Part shown: in pieces, positions 31,521 to 35,282 of the stretch
Numbering within the stretch: position 1 is the first letter of the stretch
Layout of the letters: every line of letters starts with the position of its first letter
From: Phascolarctobacterium sp.
GTDB taxonomy: Bacteria > Bacillota > Negativicutes > Acidaminococcales > Acidaminococcaceae
DNA: 35,282 bases
Direction: 5' to 3'
NCBI GenBank assembly: GCA_017467905.1
Contig: JAFUKD010000037.1
Span: 1 to 35,282 of the forward strand
Notes under the pieces: generated by a model
Database searches by the model: none
What the model was told of the DNA's origin: nothing
What the model saw: only the letters and a program-made list of their open reading frames with translations
Program-made: the position numbers and the translations under genes

Positions 31521-31871
31521 ATGGGTGCTGTAACCACTAACCCTTGGCTGATTGCTATCATCAACATGACCATCGTATTCGGCGTATTGATCGCTTTGGG
31601 CGTATTGATGAGCTTGATCCAAGTAGTCGATCCCACTAAAAAAAAAGCTGATGCTCCCAAAGTAGCTGCTCCGGCTCCGGCTCCGGCTGCTGCTCCTGTA
31701 GCAGCTCCCGCAGCTTCCAGCAACGATGAAATCATCGCTGCTATCGCAGCTGCAGTTGCAGCTCTTGGTTGCTCTGCTGACGACATCGCTTATGTTCGTC
31801 GTCTCCCGAACACTGGTTGGACCAACGCAGCTCGCGTTGAAGCTAACAGCGTTCGTAAAGAATGCTTCTAA
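31521..31871 (+). CDS. mmdD: Methylmalonyl-CoA decarboxylase delta (membrane anchor)
   Basis: A 116-residue subunit of the OadG/MmdD type. One membrane helix (about residues 8-35), a charged KKKAD border, an Ala/Pro linker (about 45-67) and a C-terminal domain (SSNDEIIAAIAAAVAALGCSADDIAYVRRL...). The helix anchors the complex, and the C-terminal part should hold MmdA. The C-terminal domain ends VRKECF. AAGATGAGGTG precedes the ATG. A second gene at 34100 encodes exactly the first 43 residues of this protein. Confidence 0.92.
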   Translation: MGAVTTNPWLIAIINMTIVFGVLIALGVLMSLIQVVDPTKKKADAPKVAAPAPAPAAAPVAAPAASSNDEIIAAIAAAVAALGCSADDIAYVRRLPNTGWTNAARVEANSVRKECF

Positions 31872-31930
31872 TTTAAAATTAGAATATAATCTATTTATTT
31901 AAATACGAGATTTAAGGAGGATTCATTTCC

Positions 31931-32329
31931 ATGAAAAACTATACTATCACCGTTAATGGTACCGCTTATGAAGTATGTGTAGAAGAAGCTGGCGCAGTTG
32001 CTGCTGCTCCGAAAGCTGCTCCTGCTCCGAAAGCTGCTCCGGCTCCGGCTGCTGCTCCCGCTCCGAAAGCTGCTCCGGCTCCCGCTCCGGCTGCTGCTCC
32101 CGCTCCGGTTGCTGCTGGTGCTACCACCGTATCCGCTCCGATGCCTGGTAAAGTATTGTCCGTAAACGTTAAAGCTGGCGACGCTGTTAAATCTGGCGAC
32201 GTTCTCTTGATTCTCGAAGCTATGAAAATGCAAAACGAAATCATGGCTCCGGCTGACGGCACCATTGCAGACGTTCGTGTTTCCGCTAACCAAAACGTTA
32301 ACACCGGCGACGTAATGATCGTTATGTAA
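31931..32329 (+). CDS. mmdC: Methylmalonyl-CoA decarboxylase gamma (biotin carrier)
   Basis: A 132-residue biotin carrier. A short N-terminal strand region (MKNYTITVNGTAYEV) leads to an Ala/Pro/Lys-rich flexible linker (about 24-62), then a biotinyl domain with EAMKM, biotin on K99. The linker lets the biotin swing from MmdA to the membrane subunit MmdB. The linker-coding DNA repeats GCTCCGGCT-like units, so it could expand or contract. AAGGAGG stands before the ATG. Two hairpins follow the stop. Confidence 0.95.
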   Translation: MKNYTITVNGTAYEVCVEEAGAVAAAPKAAPAPKAAPAPAAAPAPKAAPAPAPAAAPAPVAAGATTVSAPMPGKVLSVNVKAGDAVKSGDVLLILEAMKMQNEIMAPADGTIADVRVSANQNVNTGDVMIVM

Positions 32330-32334
32330 TTTTT

Positions 32335-32409
32335 AGTTAACAGTTCGCAAGGTTAACTAATTATTAAAATACTTGTTCCTTGGAGGGGCTCCTTCGCAAG
32401 AGCCCTTCC
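32335..32409 (+). other. Two intercistronic hairpins before mmdB
   Basis: AGTTAAC/GTTAACT (32335-32358) and the stronger GGAGGGGCTC/GAGCCCTTCC (32382-32409, one G-U pair). There are no U-tracts. The second lies 27 bp before the mmdB start. Confidence 0.68.
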
Positions 32410-32436
32410 ACAAATTGAAAATTGGGAGGATATTAA

Positions 32437-33567
32437 ATGGAAGCTTTTATTGTTGCTTTAGCGTCTGTTTGGGCTGACTCCGGTTTTTCCGCTTTGACCG
32501 GCGGTCATGTAATTATGATTATTGTAGGTCTTATTCTTTTATACATGGCTATTGGTAAAGGCTTTGAGCCGTTGCTGCTCTCTCCGATTGCATTTGGTTG
32601 TATCTTGGCTAATATTCCTAAAAACGGTTTTGATGCTCCTGGTGTTATGTCCGTAATCGCATACGGTATCCATCACGAAGTATTCCCGCCGTTGATTTTC
32701 TTGGGCGTAGGTGCAATGACTGACTTTGGTCCGTTGTTGGCTAATCCTAAAACTTTGCTCCTTGGTGCTGCTGCACAAGGTGGTGTATTTGTTGCATTAT
32801 TAGGCGCTATGTTGTTGGGCTTCTCTGTACAAGAGGCAGCTGCTATCGGTATTATCGGTGGTGCTGACGGCCCGACTTCTATTTATTTAGCGGCTAAAAT
32901 GGCACCGCAACTGTTAGGCGCAATCGCAGTAGCTGCGTATTCCTACATGTCTTTGGTACCGCTTATTCAACCGCCTATCATGAAACTTTGCACCAGCGAA
33001 GCTGATCGTAAGATTGTTATGAAACAACTTCGTCCGGTAAGTCGTTTCGAAAAAATCGCGTTCCCGATTATGTGCACCATCGTAATTTCTTTGCTGTTGC
33101 CTTCTGTAACCGCATTGATTGGTATGTTGATGCTTGGTAACCTGTTTAAAGAAGCAGGCTGCTTGGATCGTTTGTCCGATACTTCTCAAAATGCATTGAT
33201 GAATATCGTAACCATTATGCTCGCAACTGGTACTGGTTGCACTATGAGTGCAGAATCTTTCTTGAACTACCAAACCATTCTTATTATTTGCCTTGGCTTG
33301 GTAGCATTCATTGCAGGTACTGCTATGGGCGCTATGTTCGGTACTCTTATGTGCAAACTCGATGGTGGTCAAACCAATCCGCTTATCGGTTCTGCTGGTG
33401 TATCTGCAGTTCCGATGGCAGCACGTGTATCCCAAAAAGTTGGTCAACAATGCAACCCTGCAAACTTCCTGCTCATGCATGCTATGGGCCCCAACGTTGC
33501 AGGTGTAATTGGTACCGCAGTAGCAGCTGGTACAATGCTGGCTATGATTGGTCCTGTTGCTAAATAA
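32437..33567 (+). CDS. mmdB: Methylmalonyl-CoA decarboxylase beta, Na+ pump subunit
   Basis: A 376-residue integral membrane protein (OadB/MmdB/GcdB family) that decarboxylates carboxybiotin and exports Na+, converting decarboxylation into a sodium gradient. About nine or more membrane helices. Family motifs: [60 protein letters not shown] (its Asp is the key Na+/proton residue in OadB), and [15 protein letters not shown] at the end. AAATTGGGAGG precedes the ATG. It ends at a terminator, closing the first operon. A paralogue about 89 percent identical over its visible part starts at 34458. Confidence 0.95.
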   Translation: MEAFIVALASVWADSGFSALTGGHVIMIIVGLILLYMAIGKGFEPLLLSPIAFGCILANIPKNGFDAPGVMSVIAYGIHHEVFPPLIFLGVGAMTDFGPLLANPKTLLLGAAAQGGVFVALLGAMLLGFSVQEAAAIGIIGGADGPTSIYLAAKMAPQLLGAIAVAAYSYMSLVPLIQPPIMKLCTSEADRKIVMKQLRPVSRFEKIAFPIMCTIVISLLLPSVTALIGMLMLGNLFKEAGCLDRLSDTSQNALMNIVTIMLATGTGCTMSAESFLNYQTILIICLGLVAFIAGTAMGAMFGTLMCKLDGGQTNPLIGSAGVSAVPMAARVSQKVGQQCNPANFLLMHAMGPNVAGVIGTAVAAGTMLAMIGPVAK

Positions 33568-33583
33568 CTTTATGTGATCTTAC

Positions 33584-33613
33584 AACCGACACTTTATGTG
33601 TCGGTTGTTTTTT
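33584..33613 (+). terminator. Intrinsic terminator after mmdB
   Basis: AACCGACAC pairs perfectly with GTGTCGGTT over TTTAT, then GTTTTTT. Confidence 0.93.
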
Positions 33614-33714
33614 ATTTTATTTCACATCGTTTATGAGAGTTTTTAGCGGCACATATCCAATGTAAGGACGAAGTTGTAAAATCAGTTTATATAAGATTTG
33701 AAGAGAAGTTTATC

Positions 33715-33744
33715 AAGAGTCGATGGTTAATTGGCTCTTTTTTT
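33715..33744 (+). terminator. Second intrinsic terminator downstream of mmdB
   Basis: AAGAGTC pairs with GGCTCTT (one G-U pair), then a run of T. Either a backup terminator or the 3' end of a small transcript between 33614 and 33744. Confidence 0.65.
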
Positions 33745-34080
33745 ATTTGTTGTGTAAGAGGTAGAAAATTAAAAAAGTACATATTACGGAAGAGCGAATT
33801 ATTAAATCTATATGAAAGTTTTTTAAGACGGATTAAAGAAAAGATTACCTTGCTTATTTAAGCTATAAGAATTTTTTTATAAAATAATCAAACAAGATTA
33901 TCAAGTTATTTTAGAATTAAAACATTAACTACTGATAAAGTAAATAGCCAAACTGCAAGTACTCTTTCAAAAATGATATGGGCAACAATTGTAAAATACT
34001 TAGGCCTTATAATGTGGAAAGACAAGGGGAGGCTTGTCTTATAGTGCGTTTACTCAATAAAAAATGTGCTTAAAAAATTA
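33745..34080. other. AT-rich stretch without a recognisable gene
   Basis: This stretch has clearly lower GC than its neighbours and no start-plus-ribosome-site combination. A start-less frame of about 50 codons (around 33886-34044) matches nothing I know. AGACAAG/CTTGTCT forms a hairpin at 34020-34039. Confidence 0.5.
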
Positions 34081-34099
34081 TGAGAAAGAGGTGAGGAGA

Positions 34100-34231
34100 G
34101 TGGGTGCTGTTACCACTAATCCGTGGCTGATTGCTATTATCAATATGACCATTGTATTTGGTGTATTGATTGCTTTAGGTGTGTTGATGAGTTTGATTCA
34201 AGTCGTTGACCCCACCAAGAAAAAAGCTTAA
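34100..34231 (+). CDS. Short MmdD-anchor paralogue, 43 residues
   Basis: The GTG start at 34100 follows GAGGTGAGGAG. The 43-residue product equals the first 43 residues of MmdD without one change: the membrane helix and the TKKKA border, then a stop where MmdD goes on into its Ala/Pro linker. At DNA level 19 of the 42 codons after the start differ, all silently, and the start codon is GTG instead of ATG. The protein has therefore been kept by selection after an old duplication and is not a fresh pseudogene. It would anchor or stabilise MmdB without binding MmdA. It is not the Veillonella MmdE subunit, which resembles the C-terminal part of MmdD. Confidence 0.85.
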   Translation: MGAVTTNPWLIAIINMTIVFGVLIALGVLMSLIQVVDPTKKKA

Positions 34232-34457
34232 TTGGGTTTATAAGCAGCTTGCTGCTTTAAGCATTCTCACAGTGGTGAATTGGCTTTTTAACAGGCATTA
34301 TATTGCTGAAGAGTAGGGGAGGCTGAATAAGCTGAAAATGTCTGTCAGAATGGCTGTAGAAGCCTCTGTAAGGATTTAAAATGTCGTTAGACAAAAGTTT
34401 TATCTGGATTCATAATTTATATTCGTCCCGTAAGGGAAATAAGGAGGAAATTTATCA

Positions 34458-35282
34458 ATGTTTGAAGCATTTATTGTAGCTTTAGCATCTGTATGGAACG
34501 ATTCCGGTTTCTCCGCATTGACCGGTGGTCACGTTATTATGATCACTGTAGGTATCGTTCTTCTGTATCTCGCAATTGGTAAAGGTTTCGAACCTTTGCT
34601 GCTCTCCCCGATCGCATTCGGTTGCATTCTCGCAAACATTCCTAAAAACGGTTTCGACGCTCCCGGCGTAATGTCCGTAATCATGTATGGTATTCACCAC
34701 GAAGTATTCCCGCCGTTGATTTTCTTGGGCGTAGGCGCAATGACCGACTTTGGTCCGTTGATTGCTAACCCCAAAACCTTGATGTTGGGCGCTGCAGCTC
34801 GAATCGGCGTATTCGTATCCTTGATTGGTGCTATGATGCTTGGCTTCACCGTACACGAAGCTTCTGCTATCGGTATCATCGGTGGTGCTGACGGCCCGAC
34901 CGCTATTTACCTGGCAGCAAAAATGGCTCCGAACCTGTTGGGTGCAATCGCAGTAGCAGCATACTCCTACATGTCCTTGGTTCCCCTGATTCAACCGCCT
35001 ATCATGAAACTCTTCACCACCGAAGCTGAACGTAAAATTGTTATGAAACAATTGCGTCCGGTTTCCAAATTTGAAAAAGTTGTATTCCCGGTAATGTGCA
35101 CCATCGTTATCTCCTTGTTGCTCCCACCGGTAACTGCTTTGATTGGTATGTTGATGCTCGGTAACTTGTTCAAAGAAGCAGGCTGCTTGGATCGTCTGTC
35201 CGACACCGCACAAAACGCTTTGATGAACACTGTAACCATCTTCTTGGCTACTGGTACCGGTTGCACCATGAGTGCAGAAGCA
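34458..35282 (+). CDS. Second decarboxylase beta (Na+ pump) subunit, 3' end cut
   Basis: Open from ATG 34458 (ribosome site AAGGAGG) to the window edge, 275 codons. The protein starts [19 protein letters not shown] and follows MmdB at about 89 percent identity (roughly 30 changes in 274 positions by hand count). It keeps the GGADGPT Na+ motif, [12 protein letters not shown] and the IQPPIMK segment. Differences include ARIG for AQGG, IMYG for IAYG and KLFTTEAE for KLCTSEAD, so it is a true paralogue. Codon use is more strongly biased than in the first copy. It could be an alternative pump subunit of the same decarboxylase or belong to a second substrate system further right. Confidence 0.92.
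   Translation, partial: MFEAFIVALASVWNDSGFSALTGGHVIMITVGIVLLYLAIGKGFEPLLLSPIAFGCILANIPKNGFDAPGVMSVIMYGIHHEVFPPLIFLGVGAMTDFGPLIANPKTLMLGAAARIGVFVSLIGAMMLGFTVHEASAIGIIGGADGPTAIYLAAKMAPNLLGAIAVAAYSYMSLVPLIQPPIMKLFTTEAERKIVMKQLRPVSKFEKVVFPVMCTIVISLLLPPVTALIGMLMLGNLFKEAGCLDRLSDTAQNALMNTVTIFLATGTGCTMSAEA

Noticed and set aside
33886-34044. Remnant of a transposase or other gene in the AT-rich gap
   Set aside because: The frame lacks a start and its product resembles nothing I can name; random open frame in AT-rich DNA is more likely.
34100-34231. Short MmdD copy as a truncated pseudogene
   Set aside because: Nineteen silent changes with no amino-acid change, a good ribosome site and a downstream intact beta gene argue for a kept, working gene.
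34482-35213. 243-codon minus-strand frame near the right edge
   Set aside because: It is the shadow of the plus-strand second beta subunit, which is open to the window end.

Overview
The window looks like chromosome of a diderm anaerobic Firmicute of the class Negativicutes, most likely an Acidaminococcaceae-type succinate fermenter such as Phascolarctobacterium. This is an inference. It rests on an OmpM-like porin with an SLH anchor at the left edge, a complete succinate-to-propionate operon ending in a Na+-pumping methylmalonyl-CoA decarboxylase, a multi-subunit [FeFe]-hydrogenase, and T-box and riboswitch control typical of Firmicutes. No rRNA, tRNA, CRISPR array, phage gene or insertion sequence was seen.

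Layout, left part (1-9100). A porin fragment is followed by a DinJ/YafQ toxin-antitoxin pair lying between two 56-bp direct repeats. On the minus strand come a CDF metal exporter behind a NiCo-type riboswitch and a thioredoxin/thioredoxin-reductase-like fusion. A 40-bp tandem repeat array precedes feoA, feoB and a small Cys-rich FeoB-associated membrane protein; both feo genes have a similar palindrome upstream. Two secreted proteins of unknown function follow.

Middle part (9100-15700). An OFA-family MFS transporter (minus strand) and valS-folC (plus strand) are transcribed from back-to-back promoters whose -35 boxes are 3 bp apart. The transporter leader is a ZTP (pfl) riboswitch and the valS leader is a T-box, so each arm starts with its own terminator switch. 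After folC lies a gene-poor stretch with a candidate small RNA, a perfect parS site and a purine-rich tract.

Hydrogenase part (15700-24100). The first gene set encodes a DRTGG-domain protein, an anti-sigma-like ATPase, a divergent [FeFe]-hydrogenase-like protein of apparently sensory type, a second small DRTGG-like protein and a PHP phosphoesterase. The second set encodes HydC/HndA, a GHKL ATPase, an HndB-like ferredoxin, HydB/HndC and HydA/HndD, an electron-bifurcating hydrogenase that would make H2 from NADH plus reduced ferredoxin. The likely logic is an enzyme next to its own redox or H2 sensing module.

Propionate part (24200-35282). A structured leader with an early terminator precedes a succinate CoA-transferase gene, then the two-chain B12-dependent methylmalonyl-CoA mutase, its MeaB GTPase chaperone, the epimerase, and decarboxylase subunits mmdA, mmdD, mmdC and mmdB. 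Together they turn succinate into propionate and CO2 while exporting Na+. Most gene junctions carry strong hairpins without a U-tract. Beyond a terminator there is a second, partial set: a 43-codon gene whose protein equals the membrane anchor of MmdD exactly although 19 codons differ silently, and a second mmdB cut by the window end.
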